DNA of 9,651 nucleotides from Accumulibacter sp. (GTDB lineage Bacteria > Pseudomonadota > Gammaproteobacteria > Burkholderiales > Rhodocyclaceae), in contig JAISNE010000347.1 of assembly GCA_031276375.1 (NCBI GenBank), forward strand, positions 1 through 9,651, written 5' to 3'. Numbering within the stretch: position 1 is the first letter of the stretch; the number at the start of each line of letters is the position of its first letter. Of this stretch, positions 1-7,928 are shown in pieces. The position numbers and the translations under genes are program-made. Under the pieces are notes generated by a model that saw nothing but the letters and a program-made list of their open reading frames with translations, was not told the origin of the DNA and made no database searches.

Positions 1-845
1 GTCCGCCGCTGGTCAATGCCCTGACGATCGACGTCGAGGACTATTTCCAGGTTTCCGCGTTCGCCCCGTACATCGCCCGCGATGAATGGGACAGCCGCGC
101 GTGCCGGGTCGAGCGCAACGTCGAGCGTATCCTGGCGATGCTCGACGAATGCCGCGCGCAGGCCACTTTCTTCACGCTGGGCTGGATCGCCGAACGCCAT
201 CCGCGTCTCGTTCGCCGGATCGTCGATGGCGGCCACGAACTGGCGAGCCACGGCTACGGCCACCAGCGCGCCGGCGATCTGGACGAAAACGCTTTTTTCG
301 CCGATGTCGAGGCGTCGAAAAAACTGCTCGAAGACCTCTCGGGCTGGCCGGTCAAGGGCTACCGCGCGCCGAGTTTTTCGCTCGGGGAGAAAACCCCGTG
401 GGCCTTCGATTGTCTGGCGCGGGCCGGGTATCTGTACAGTTCGAGCGTCTATCCGATACGCCACGATCACTACGGCGCGCCGGACGCGCCGCGCTTCGCG
501 CACCGGGCGCGAAGCGGCCTGCTGGAGATTCCGCCGGCGACCGTCCGTTTTTTCGCGCGCAACTGGCCGGCCGGCGGCGGCGGTTATTTCCGGCTGATGC
601 CCTACGCCGTGTCGCGCCGCCTGCTGGAGCGGATCAACCGCCGCGATGGACAGCCGGCGGTCTTTTATTTCCATCCCTGGGAAATCGATCCCGAACAGCC
701 GAGAATTCCGGGGATCGACCTGAAAACACGGTTCCGGCATTATCTCAACCTGCGACGCGCCGGGGCGCGCATCCGGCGCTTGCTGGACGATTTCCGCTGG
801 GGGCGGATGGACGCAATCTTTCTTTCCGGCGGTGCCGCCGAATGA
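1..845 (+). CDS. XrtA-system polysaccharide deacetylase (NodB-like), 5' partial
   Basis: Carbohydrate esterase 4 (NodB-type) enzyme, expected to remove N- or O-acetyl groups from the exopolysaccharide or its precursor. The reading frame is open to the left edge: 280 codons are visible from base 3, and the start lies just outside the window. The visible protein opens with LTIDVEDYFQV (visible residues 7-17), holding the catalytic/metal Asp pair of NodB motif 1. Motif 2 is GGHELASHGYGH (76-87), with metal-binding His83 and His87. Motif 3 is GYRAPSFS (119-126). The C-terminal part carries FYFHPWEID (221-229), typical of the DUF3473-type tail of XrtA-associated deacetylases. These proteins are usually about 280 residues, so only a few N-terminal residues seem to be missing. 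An internal ATG at 138 would delete motif 1 and is not the real start. No signal peptide is visible, as is usual for this subgroup. The gene lies 18 bp upstream of the FemAB gene in the same frame. Confidence 0.93.
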   Translation, partial: PPLVNALTIDVEDYFQVSAFAPYIARDEWDSRACRVERNVERILAMLDECRAQATFFTLGWIAERHPRLVRRIVDGGHELASHGYGHQRAGDLDENAFFADVEASKKLLEDLSGWPVKGYRAPSFSLGEKTPWAFDCLARAGYLYSSSVYPIRHDHYGAPDAPRFAHRARSGLLEIPPATVRFFARNWPAGGGGYFRLMPYAVSRRLLERINRRDGQPAVFYFHPWEIDPEQPRIPGIDLKTRFRHYLNLRRAGARIRRLLDDFRWGRMDAIFLSGGAAE

Positions 846-872
846 CTCCCGAATGAATCCCGAATGACTTTT
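840..872 (+). repeat. Three 11-bp imperfect tandem repeats at the gene 1/gene 2 junction
   Basis: GAATGA recurs at 840, 851 and 862, exactly 11 bp apart, and the first two copies are followed by a CCC-ending five-base spacer. Because 11 is not a multiple of three, the three embedded ATGs (842, 853, 864) fall in three different frames. The first overlaps the deacetylase stop (843-845). The first two ATGs meet stop codons within five codons, so only the third opens a long gene. No clear ribosome binding site precedes it, so re-initiation after termination is plausible. Confidence 0.7.
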
Positions 873-1934
873 CACGGCGAAAAAAAAACCGCCGCGCCGC
901 TGACCGTCAAACGGCTCGAAAGCGGCGACCCGCAAGCCGCGCGGCGCTGGGACGAGTTCGTTTTCGCCTGCCCGCAAGCGACGTTTTTCCATCGCGCCGG
1001 CTGGCGGGACATCGTTTCCGGCGTATTCCGGCACCCGACCCATTTCCTTTATGCCGAACGGGACGGCGCGATCGAAGGCGTGCTGCCGCTCGCGCAGGTC
1101 AAGAGTTTCCTGTTCGGCAACGCCCTCGTCTCGCTGCCGTTCGCCGTTTACGGCGGCGTCGCGGCCAGCGGCGAGGAAAGCGCCGAGGCGCTGGAAAACG
1201 AGGCACAGGCAATCGCCCGCGAGCTGGGCGTCGATCACCTCGAACTGCGCAACTTCCATCGCCGCCACGCCGACTGGCCGACACAGGATCTCTACGTCTG
1301 TTTCCGCAAGGCCATCGCTCCGGACATCGAAGCCAACCTGCGGGCGATCCCCCGCAAGCAGCGGGCGATGGTGCGCAAGGGCATCGGGAACGGGCTGCGC
1401 GGCGCGATCGACGGCGACATCGAGCGGTTTTTCCCGCTCTACGCCGACAATGTCCTGCGGCATGGAACGCCCGCCTTGCCGAAGCGTTATTTCCGGAAGC
1501 TCATCGAAGTGTTCGGCCGGGATTGCGATGTCCTGACCGTGACCGACGCGCGCGGCCGGGCGATCAGCAGCGTGCTCAGTTTTTATTTCCGCAACGAGGT
1601 TCTGCCGTACCACGCCGGCGACGACGTGGCCGCGCGCGAGCTGGCCGGCAATGACTTCAAGTATTGGGAACTGATGCGCCGCGCCTGCGAGCGGGGCATC
1701 GAGGTGTTCGATTACGGGCGCAGCAAGCGGGGAACGGGGTCGTATGCGTTCAAGAAGAACTGGGGGTTCGAGCCTCGCCCGCTGTACTACGAATACCGCC
1801 TCTACCGGCGCGAAGCCATTCCGCGGAACAACCCGTCGAACGCCAGATTCCGGCTGTTCATCGAAGCCTGGCGGCGCCTGCCGGTCGGCGTGGCCAACTG
1901 GCTGGGGCCGTTCATCGTGCGCAATCTCGGATAA
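864..1934 (+). CDS. FemAB-like protein, XrtA/PEP-CTERM system-associated
   Basis: A 356-residue soluble protein of the FemAB/GNAT superfamily. Classic FemAB enzymes transfer amino acids from aminoacyl-tRNA to peptidoglycan precursors. The XrtA-associated branch is recognised by genomic context, and its substrate is not established; aminoacylation or acylation of the exopolysaccharide is an inference. Visible hallmarks are FFHRAGWRDIV near residues 41-51, the basic IPRKQRAMVRKG stretch (162-173), and the C-terminal signature around residues 284-304, which includes FDYGRSKRGTGSYAFK followed by NWGFEP. These match the second GNAT-like domain of the family (FDFGRS-type motif, then FKKNWGF). The length is normal for XrtA-associated members. 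The start at 864 is the first possible start after the upstream stop in this frame; no ATG, GTG or TTG lies between. The next gene begins 3 bp after the stop, so the two are very likely co-translated. Confidence 0.92.
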   Translation: MTFHGEKKTAAPLTVKRLESGDPQAARRWDEFVFACPQATFFHRAGWRDIVSGVFRHPTHFLYAERDGAIEGVLPLAQVKSFLFGNALVSLPFAVYGGVAASGEESAEALENEAQAIARELGVDHLELRNFHRRHADWPTQDLYVCFRKAIAPDIEANLRAIPRKQRAMVRKGIGNGLRGAIDGDIERFFPLYADNVLRHGTPALPKRYFRKLIEVFGRDCDVLTVTDARGRAISSVLSFYFRNEVLPYHAGDDVAARELAGNDFKYWELMRRACERGIEVFDYGRSKRGTGSYAFKKNWGFEPRPLYYEYRLYRREAIPRNNPSNARFRLFIEAWRRLPVGVANWLGPFIVRNLG

Positions 1935-1937
1935 TTC

Positions 1938-3134
1938 ATGGGCAATCTTTTGTATCTCGCGCACCGCCTGCCCTATCCGCCGAACAAGGGCGACAAGGTG
2001 CGCTCGTTCCATCTGCTCCGGCATCTGGCGGCGAAACACCGGATTTTTCTGGGCACTTTCATCGACGATCCGCTGGACGAAGCCTGTGTCGACAAGCTGC
2101 GCGAGTTCTGCGAGGAGATTCGCGCCGTGCGTCTGTCGCCGGGGCTGGCGAGATTCGGCAGCCTGCGCGGCCTGTTCGGCGGCGAAGCCCTGAGCCTGCC
2201 GTATTACCGCGACGGCCGCTTGCGGGCGTGGGTGAACAGGACGATCGAGCAGCGCGGGATCGATGCCGCCGTCGTTTTCTCGGCGGCGATGGCGCAATAT
2301 CTCGATGCCTTTCCGGGCGAAAGAACGCTGGTCGATTTCTGCGACGTCGACTCGGCCAAGTGGACGCAGTACGCGTCGGCGCGCCGCTGGCCGCTGTCGT
2401 GGATCTACCGGCGCGAGGGGGAGCGGCTGCTGTCCTTCGAGCGGAGAATCGCCGCGTCGGCGGCGCACTCTTTCTTCTCCACCGAGAACGAGACGGAACT
2501 ATTCCTGCGCTCGGCGCCCGAATTCCGCGGCAAGGTGTCGGCCATGCGCAACGGTGTCGATTCGGACTATTTTTCGCCGCGGCACGAGTTCGCGTCGCCA
2601 TACGCGGCCGGCGAAATTCCGCTGGTCTTCACCGGCGCCATGGACTACTGGCCGAACGTCGACGCGGTCGAGTGGTTCGCCAAGGCGATATTCCCACGGC
2701 TCGAAGCCCGGCCCGGCGTGCGCTTCCATATCGTCGGGCGCAACCCGGCCGCCGCGGTCCTGGCGCTCGCCGGCGAGCGGGTGGCGGTCAGCGGCACGGT
2801 GCCCGACGTGCGCCCCTACCTGCGCCACGCCGCCGTCGTCGTGGCGCCGCTGCGCATCGCGCGCGGCATCCAGAACAAGGTGCTGGAAGCGATGGCCATG
2901 GGTCGGCCGGTCGTCGTCGCCAGCGGCTGCGGCGGCGCGGTGGACGCCGTCGCCGGGCGGGACTTCCTGCTGGCCGACAGCGCCGACGAGCATGTCCGGC
3001 AAATCGGCGGATTGCTCGATTCGCCGGCGCGGCGCGCCGGCATCGGCGAGGCGGCCCGGCGCCGGGTGCTCGATCGCTACAGTTGGGAAGCCCACCTTTC
3101 GGCGATCGATCCTCATCTGGCCGCGATGCCATGA
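1938..3134 (+). CDS. Group-1 glycosyltransferase, XrtA/EpsH-associated (TIGR03087-like)
   Basis: A 398-residue GT-B fold glycosyltransferase (GT4 type), predicted to add one sugar to the lipid-linked exopolysaccharide repeat in the cytoplasm. The N-terminus LYLAHRLPYPPNKGDKVRS (residues 5-23) is the distinctive opening of the XrtA-associated sugar transferase often called stp1. LVDFCDVDSAKW (131-142) is also characteristic. The C-terminal domain has FTGAMDYWPNVDAV (231-244), then PDVRPYLRHAAVVVAPLR (289-306), and the nucleotide-sugar binding region ARGIQNKVLEAMAMGRPVVV (308-327), ending at a usual family length. The start ATG lies one codon after the FemAB stop in the same frame and is the only candidate there. 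The stop codon overlaps the next gene's start in an ATGA (3131-3134), a sign of translational coupling to the exosortase. The donor and acceptor sugars cannot be read from the sequence. Confidence 0.93.
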   Translation: MGNLLYLAHRLPYPPNKGDKVRSFHLLRHLAAKHRIFLGTFIDDPLDEACVDKLREFCEEIRAVRLSPGLARFGSLRGLFGGEALSLPYYRDGRLRAWVNRTIEQRGIDAAVVFSAAMAQYLDAFPGERTLVDFCDVDSAKWTQYASARRWPLSWIYRREGERLLSFERRIAASAAHSFFSTENETELFLRSAPEFRGKVSAMRNGVDSDYFSPRHEFASPYAAGEIPLVFTGAMDYWPNVDAVEWFAKAIFPRLEARPGVRFHIVGRNPAAAVLALAGERVAVSGTVPDVRPYLRHAAVVVAPLRIARGIQNKVLEAMAMGRPVVVASGCGGAVDAVAGRDFLLADSADEHVRQIGGLLDSPARRAGIGEAARRRVLDRYSWEAHLSAIDPHLAAMP

Positions 3135-4738
3135 CCGAGGCGCCGCCAGTTCCGGCGCGGGCCGGCCGCGATGACGCCGCGCGCTGGAGCCGGGGCTGGC
3201 GGGCGGCCTGGCCGGCCTTGCTGCTCGCGCTGCTGGCGGCGCTCTTTCTGTTTCGCCATACGCTGATGGCGATGGCCGGAATATGGGCGCGTTCGGAGAC
3301 GTTTGCCCACGGGTTTCTCATCGCCCCGCTGTCCGCCTGGCTGATCTGGAGAATCCGCCGCCGATTGGCGTCGATGACGCCGCGCCCGGACCGGCGAACG
3401 ATCGCGCTGCTGCTGGCCGGAAGTTTCGCCTGGCTGCTGGGACAACTGGCGACCGTCGGCGTGGCGGCCCAGTTTTCCCTGGTCACGCTGGTGATCCTGA
3501 TCGTTCCGGCCATTCTCGGCTGGCGTATTGCCTGGAACATGGCCTTTCCCTTGCTTTTCCTCTATTTTTCCGTTCCGTTCGGCGAGTTCGCCATGCCGAA
3601 ACTGATGGAATGGACGGCGATGTTCACGGTCATCGGGCTGCGCCTGAGCGGCGTCCCGGTATTCCACGAAGGCCTGCGCTTCGTCATTCCCTCCGGGAGC
3701 TGGTCGGTGGTGGAAGCGTGCAGCGGCGTTCGCTATATCATCGCCTCGCTGAGCCTCGGGACGCTTTTCGCCTATCTGAACTACCGTTCGCCGAAGCGCC
3801 GGCTGGCCTTCGTCGCCGTTTCCCTCGTCGTGCCGGTGCTCGCCAACTGGCTGCGCGCCTATCTCATCGTCATGCTCGGTCATCTTTCCGGAAACGCGCT
3901 GGCCAGCGGAGTCGACCATCTCATCTACGGCTGGCTGTTTTTCGGGGTGGTGATCCTCCTGATGTTCGCCATCGGCGGACGCTGGTCCGACGCCGATCGT
4001 TCCGGAAAGCCGGACGAGCCTGTTCAAACGGCGCCGGAAATCGCCGCGCCGCCCGCGGGCGCTTACTGGAAGAGCGCGGCCATCGCGGCGTTGGCGCTGG
4101 CGGCCGCGCCATTGGGCGAGTGGTATCTGTTACGCCGCGCCGCCGCGCCGCCGCCGGTCTTTCCCGACATGACCCGGCTGGAGGACGGCTGGCAAGCGGG
4201 TGGCGCGATGCCGGGGCCGGAATGGAAACCGGCCTATGGCCATCCGTCGGCCGAGCAAAACCGCCTCTATTCGGCGCGCGGGCAGACCGTTGGACTGTAC
4301 ATCGCCTACTACCGCCAGCAAAACCACGAGCGCAAGCTCATCAGTTCGGAGAACGTGCTGGTCAAAAGCCACGATCGCGTCTGGACGCAAGTCGCTTCCG
4401 GGAGCGTCGACATGATGTTTTCCGGCCGCTCCGCGCGCATGCGTTCGGCCGAGCTGCGGGCGGGCGGCGCGGACGGCGAAGCGCGGCTCGTGACGCGTCT
4501 TTTTTTCTGGATCGACGGCCGCCTGACGGCCAGCGACGTCGAGGCCAAGCTACTGACCGCGCTCGCCCTGCTCGGCGGCCGCGGGGACGATTCCGCCGTG
4601 ATTGTCCTGTACGCGCAAAAAAGCCGGGATAATGGAGGCGATGGAGGCGATGGAGGCGAGGTGGCCCTGCGCTCCTTCGTCGAGGCGAACTCGGCCCGCC
4701 TGCTCGGCGTGCTCGACGCGATGCGGGCCAAACGTTGA
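3131..4738 (+). CDS. xrtA: Exosortase A with fused C-terminal EpsI domain
   Basis: A 535-residue polytopic inner-membrane cysteine protease/transpeptidase-like enzyme. Exosortases recognise C-terminal PEP-CTERM tripartite signals and process exported proteins alongside exopolysaccharide production. Hydrophobic segments cover roughly residues 26-45, 58-74, 90-110, 112-130, 135-150, 198-216, 225-250 and 262-282. The expected catalytic triad is present: Cys197 in VVEACSGVRY (193-202), Arg242 in NWLRAYL (239-245), and His263 in VDHLIYGW (261-268). A charged linker (about 283-312) leads to another hydrophobic segment (about 314-330) and then an EpsI domain (about 340-530), an uncharacterised module either fused to exosortase A, as here, or encoded next to it. 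The domain contains GLYIAYYRQQNHERKL (388-403), a typical EpsI stretch. A Gly-Gly-Asp repeat from a 9-bp minisatellite lies at 502-510. The reading frame stays open far upstream of 3131, but the ATGA overlap with the preceding gene and the beginning of membrane-protein sequence support this start. Confidence 0.95.
   Translation: MTEAPPVPARAGRDDAARWSRGWRAAWPALLLALLAALFLFRHTLMAMAGIWARSETFAHGFLIAPLSAWLIWRIRRRLASMTPRPDRRTIALLLAGSFAWLLGQLATVGVAAQFSLVTLVILIVPAILGWRIAWNMAFPLLFLYFSVPFGEFAMPKLMEWTAMFTVIGLRLSGVPVFHEGLRFVIPSGSWSVVEACSGVRYIIASLSLGTLFAYLNYRSPKRRLAFVAVSLVVPVLANWLRAYLIVMLGHLSGNALASGVDHLIYGWLFFGVVILLMFAIGGRWSDADRSGKPDEPVQTAPEIAAPPAGAYWKSAAIAALALAAAPLGEWYLLRRAAAPPPVFPDMTRLEDGWQAGGAMPGPEWKPAYGHPSAEQNRLYSARGQTVGLYIAYYRQQNHERKLISSENVLVKSHDRVWTQVASGSVDMMFSGRSARMRSAELRAGGADGEARLVTRLFFWIDGRLTASDVEAKLLTALALLGGRGDDSAVIVLYAQKSRDNGGDGGDGGEVALRSFVEANSARLLGVLDAMRAKR
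4633..4659 (+). repeat. 9-bp minisatellite inside the EpsI domain
   Basis: Three perfect tandem copies of TGGAGGCGA, in frame, encode the Gly-Gly-Asp tract at residues 502-510 of the exosortase/EpsI protein. The unit is a multiple of three, so copy-number slippage would change the length of a flexible Gly/Asp loop without a frameshift. The tract lies between a beta-strand-like segment (SAVIVLYAQKS) and the C-terminal helix. Confidence 0.8.
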
Positions 4739-4765
4739 ATTTCCCGACCAGATGAGTAATCCGTC

Positions 4766-6697
4766 ATGTGTGGCATAGCCGGTCTTTTCGATACGCGCGG
4801 GAGGCGCGGTTTTTCGCGCGAACTGCTCGAACGGATCAACGATATCCAGGCGCATCGCGGTCCCGATGAATCGGGGCTGCATCTCGAACCCGGCGTCGCG
4901 CTGGCGCACCGGCGCCTGTCGGTCATCGATCTGGCGACGGGGCAGCAGCCGCTGTTCAATGAAGACGGGTCGGTTGCCGTGGTTTTCAATGGCGAAATCT
5001 ATAACTTCAGGCAACTCTCGTCCGAACTGGAATCGCTTGGACATCGCTTCGGCACGCGCAGCGACACCGAGGTCATCGTGCATGCCTGGGAATCCTGGGG
5101 AGAAGAGTGTGTCAAGCGATTCCGCGGCATGTTCGCCTTTGCCCTGTGGGATCGTAATCGGCAAGTTCTCTTCCTGGCGCGCGACCGGTTTGGCGTCAAG
5201 CCGCTGCATTACAGCCTGCTCGACGACGGCGCCTTCGTTTTCGGCTCCGAACTGAAGGCGGTGACCGCGCATCCCGGTTTTCGCCGCGCGCTCGACCTGC
5301 CGGCCGTCGATGATTTTTTCACGCTCGGCTACGTGCTCGATCCCCGCTGCATTTACCGGAATGCGTTCAAGCTGCCGTCGGCGCATACCTTGACCATCGC
5401 GCGGGGAATGACCCGGCTCCCGCCGCCCAGGCCGTACTGGGACATCCGCTTCGCGCCGGACGGCCGGCTGAACGAACGTGACGCGTCGGCCGAGCTGCTG
5501 CGCCGCCTCGACGAATCCGTCCGTCTGCGCATGATCGCGGAGGTGCCCCTGGGCGCTTTCCTTTCGGGCGGAGTGGACTCCAGCGCGGTCGTCGCCAGCA
5601 TGGCCGGCGCCGCCGGCGAATCCGTGCGCACCTGCGCCATCGGTTTCGACGATCGGAGCTTCGACGAATCCGGATTCGCGGCGCAAGTCGCCGCCCGCTA
5701 CCGGACCGACCACCGGCTCGAAATCGTCAATGGAGAAGGCTTCGATCTCATCGATACGCTGGCCTGGCTGTACGACGAGCCTTTCGGGGACAGTTCGGCC
5801 TTTCCGACGTACCGTGTCTGCCAACTGGCGCGCAAGCACGTCACCGTGGCGCTTTCCGGGGATGGCGGCGACGAAGGCTTCGGGGGATACCGCCGCTACC
5901 GGATGCATCTGATGGAACAGTGCTGGCGCGAGGCGATTCCGCTCTCGCTCCGACGGCCGTTGTTCGGTTTGCTGGGACGCCTGTATCCCAAGGCGGACTG
6001 GGCGCCGCGGATGTTTCGCGCCAAGACCACCTTGCAGGCGCTCTCGCTCGACCCGGTCGAGGCGTATTTGCACAGCGTGTCGTTTACCGGCGCGGAAACG
6101 AGGAAACGTTTCTATTCCGCGAGCCTGCGCGGCGAACTGGCGGGCTATTCGGCGCTGGAAGTCTTCCAGGCTCACGCGCGGCGCGGCCAGACCGACGATC
6201 CGCTGGCGCTGATTCAGTATCTCGATTACAAGACCTGGCTGGCGGGCGACATCAATACCAAGGTGGACCGGGCCAGCATGGCGCACGCGCTCGAAGTGCG
6301 CGAACCGCTGCTCGATCACGAATTGGCCGAATGGCTGGCGACCTTGCCCCGGCAGATGAAGATCCGCGGACTGCAAGGCAAGTGGCTGCTCAAGAAGGCC
6401 AATGAAAAGCGCCTGCCGAACGACATCCTGTATCGGGCGAAAATGGGCTTCTCGGTGCCGCTGGCGCGCTGGCTGCGGGGACCGCTCGTCGCGCGCGCGC
6501 GCCAGGTCGTCCAGGGAGAACGCATGGGGGACGCCGGCTTCTTCGACATGGACGCATTGCGGCGCATGCTTAACGAGCACCTCGACGGGCTGAGAGACCA
6601 TTCCACTCCGCTGTGGCTGATGATCATGTTCGACGCTTTCCTGCGCCAGGCGGAGCGCCCGGACACGGCTCTTGCCCAAATCCGGCCCGCGGCCTGA
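4766..6697 (+). CDS. XrtA/PEP-CTERM system amidotransferase (asparagine synthase-like, TIGR03108 type)
   Basis: A 643-residue glutamine-dependent amidotransferase with the class B asparagine synthetase architecture. In exopolysaccharide clusters such enzymes are thought to amidate sugar acids or related carboxylates rather than make free asparagine; the true acceptor is unknown. The N-terminal glutaminase (Ntn) domain starts MCGIAGLFDT, with nucleophile Cys2 exposed once Met is removed, followed by HRGPDESG (30-37), AHRRLSVIDL (47-56) and FNGEIYNF (74-81). The synthetase domain has the ATP-binding PP-loop LSGGVDSSA (266-274) and LSGDGGDEGFGGY (363-375). A further conserved block, DINTKVDRASMAHALEVREP, lies in the C-terminal half. 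The length agrees with XrtA-associated members. An in-frame TAA at 4757-4759 sits shortly upstream, so ATG 4766 is the first start, 27 bp after xrtA. A 764-codon frame open on the opposite strand is a by-product of GC-rich codon use. Confidence 0.94.
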   Translation: MCGIAGLFDTRGRRGFSRELLERINDIQAHRGPDESGLHLEPGVALAHRRLSVIDLATGQQPLFNEDGSVAVVFNGEIYNFRQLSSELESLGHRFGTRSDTEVIVHAWESWGEECVKRFRGMFAFALWDRNRQVLFLARDRFGVKPLHYSLLDDGAFVFGSELKAVTAHPGFRRALDLPAVDDFFTLGYVLDPRCIYRNAFKLPSAHTLTIARGMTRLPPPRPYWDIRFAPDGRLNERDASAELLRRLDESVRLRMIAEVPLGAFLSGGVDSSAVVASMAGAAGESVRTCAIGFDDRSFDESGFAAQVAARYRTDHRLEIVNGEGFDLIDTLAWLYDEPFGDSSAFPTYRVCQLARKHVTVALSGDGGDEGFGGYRRYRMHLMEQCWREAIPLSLRRPLFGLLGRLYPKADWAPRMFRAKTTLQALSLDPVEAYLHSVSFTGAETRKRFYSASLRGELAGYSALEVFQAHARRGQTDDPLALIQYLDYKTWLAGDINTKVDRASMAHALEVREPLLDHELAEWLATLPRQMKIRGLQGKWLLKKANEKRLPNDILYRAKMGFSVPLARWLRGPLVARARQVVQGERMGDAGFFDMDALRRMLNEHLDGLRDHSTPLWLMIMFDAFLRQAERPDTALAQIRPAA

Positions 6698-6716
6698 ACC
6701 GGGACGGCGAAAGTCC

Positions 6717-7880
6717 ATGTCCGCGAGCCGCCGAACGATCCTGCACGCCTTTTCGACTTTCGCCCTGGGCGGGGCGCAGGCGCGTTTCGTCGAACTGGCC
6801 AACGCCATGAGTGGAGAAGGCTTCCTGCACCGGATCGTGGCCATGGACGACCGTTACGAGGCCGGGGAACGCCTGTCGCCCGGCCTTGCCTGGGAGGCGT
6901 TGCGCGTGGCGAACCGGCGCGGCGGCGGGCTGGCCAACCGCGCGCGTTTCCGCGAGCTTTTGCGGCGGGAAAAACCCGATCTCCTGCTCTCCTACAACTG
7001 GGGCGCCATCGAATGGGCCGCCGCCAACACGCCGGCGGTGGCGGAGCATTTGCACGTCGAGGACGGCTTTGGCCCCGACGAGGCGCAAGGCCAGCTGCCG
7101 CGACGGGTCTGGACGCGCCGCGCGTTGCTTGGCTGGCGGCGCGTCCCGGTGATCGTCGCGTCGCGCCGGCTGGAAAGCGCGGCCCTGTCCGAATGGCATC
7201 TGCCGCCTTCCAGGGTCGCTTTCATCCCCAACGGAGTCGATTTCGACGGCATCGCCGCGCGGCGCGCGCGCCACGCGCGGCGGATGGAGCGGATGGGGAC
7301 GGGCGGGCCGGAAACGGTCATCGGGACGGTGGCGGGGCTTCGCGCGGAAAAGAACATCGCTCGCCTGATACGCGCCTTTTCCTCCGTTTGCCGGGACTTT
7401 CCGGCGCGGCTGGCGATCGTCGGCGATGGTCCCGAACGGACGGCGCTGGAGCGTCTGGCGCGGGATTCGGGGGCTGGATCGGCGATCGAATTCACGGGCT
7501 ATCTGAAGGATCCGCTCGCCGCTCTCGTCGAGTTCGACCTGTTCGCCCTGTCCTCGGACACGGAACAATTGCCGATCGCCATGCTCGAAGCGATGGCCTG
7601 CGGCATGCCCGTGGTGGCGACGGACGTCGGCGACGTCGGCCTGATCGTTCCCGCCGCGGCGCGCGGATGCCTGGCGAGACCCGACGACGCCTCGTTCGAG
7701 CGCGCCTTGCGGCATGCGCTGGAACACGGGAACGAATGGGAAGCATGGGGAAAAGCCGGCGCGGAACGGGTGCGGAAGGAATATTCGCGGCAGAACATGC
7801 TGAACGCCTGGAGGGCGGTTTTTCGCGGCGATTGGCGGGAAGTCTTTCGCCAGCGTCTCGATCAGCGGAAAATGGCATGA
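6717..7880 (+). CDS. Group-1 (GT4) glycosyltransferase
   Basis: A 387-residue cytoplasmic GT-B fold enzyme, likely adding another sugar to the exopolysaccharide repeat unit. The N-terminal domain opens with TILHAFSTFALGGAQARFVEL (begins residue 7), the usual glycine-rich acceptor/donor loop (LGGAQ). HLHVEDGFGPDEA (111-123) and a basic RRVWTRRALLGWRR stretch follow. FIPNGVDF (169-176) marks the domain junction. The donor-binding domain has GTVAGLRAEKNIARLIRAF (203-221), IVGDGPERTALE (234-245), and an EX7E motif, Glu283 and Glu291, in TEQLPIAMLEAMACGMPVV (282-300). The position invites comparison with the second XrtA sugar transferase (TIGR03088/stp2), but the N-terminus does not clearly match that family, so only GT4 is claimed. 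ATG 6717 is preferred over a TTG at 6672 that would overlap the amidotransferase by 26 bp, because homologous sequence begins only after the ATG. No strong ribosome binding site is seen. Confidence 0.88.
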   Translation: MSASRRTILHAFSTFALGGAQARFVELANAMSGEGFLHRIVAMDDRYEAGERLSPGLAWEALRVANRRGGGLANRARFRELLRREKPDLLLSYNWGAIEWAAANTPAVAEHLHVEDGFGPDEAQGQLPRRVWTRRALLGWRRVPVIVASRRLESAALSEWHLPPSRVAFIPNGVDFDGIAARRARHARRMERMGTGGPETVIGTVAGLRAEKNIARLIRAFSSVCRDFPARLAIVGDGPERTALERLARDSGAGSAIEFTGYLKDPLAALVEFDLFALSSDTEQLPIAMLEAMACGMPVVATDVGDVGLIVPAAARGCLARPDDASFERALRHALEHGNEWEAWGKAGAERVRKEYSRQNMLNAWRAVFRGDWREVFRQRLDQRKMA

Positions 7881-7928
7881 TCGACGGCCGCGGCTCGAAC
7901 GTCCACCACTTCCGAAAATCCAACGGCC

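Noticed and set aside
138..845. Deacetylase starting at the internal ATG 138
   Set aside because: The frame is open to the window edge, and the upstream codons encode the conserved LTIDVEDYFQV motif needed for catalysis.
1664..3130. Upstream extension of the exosortase reading frame through the preceding glycosyltransferase
   Set aside because: The extension overlaps two genes with clear family motifs and translates to Arg/Ala-rich shadow sequence. The ATGA overlap at 3131 gives a natural start.
4550..6844. 764-codon open frame on the minus strand opposite the amidotransferase gene
   Set aside because: It mirrors the full amidotransferase with its conserved catalytic motifs. The translation is rich in Arg/Gln/His with no recognisable domain, typical of antisense frames in GC-rich DNA.
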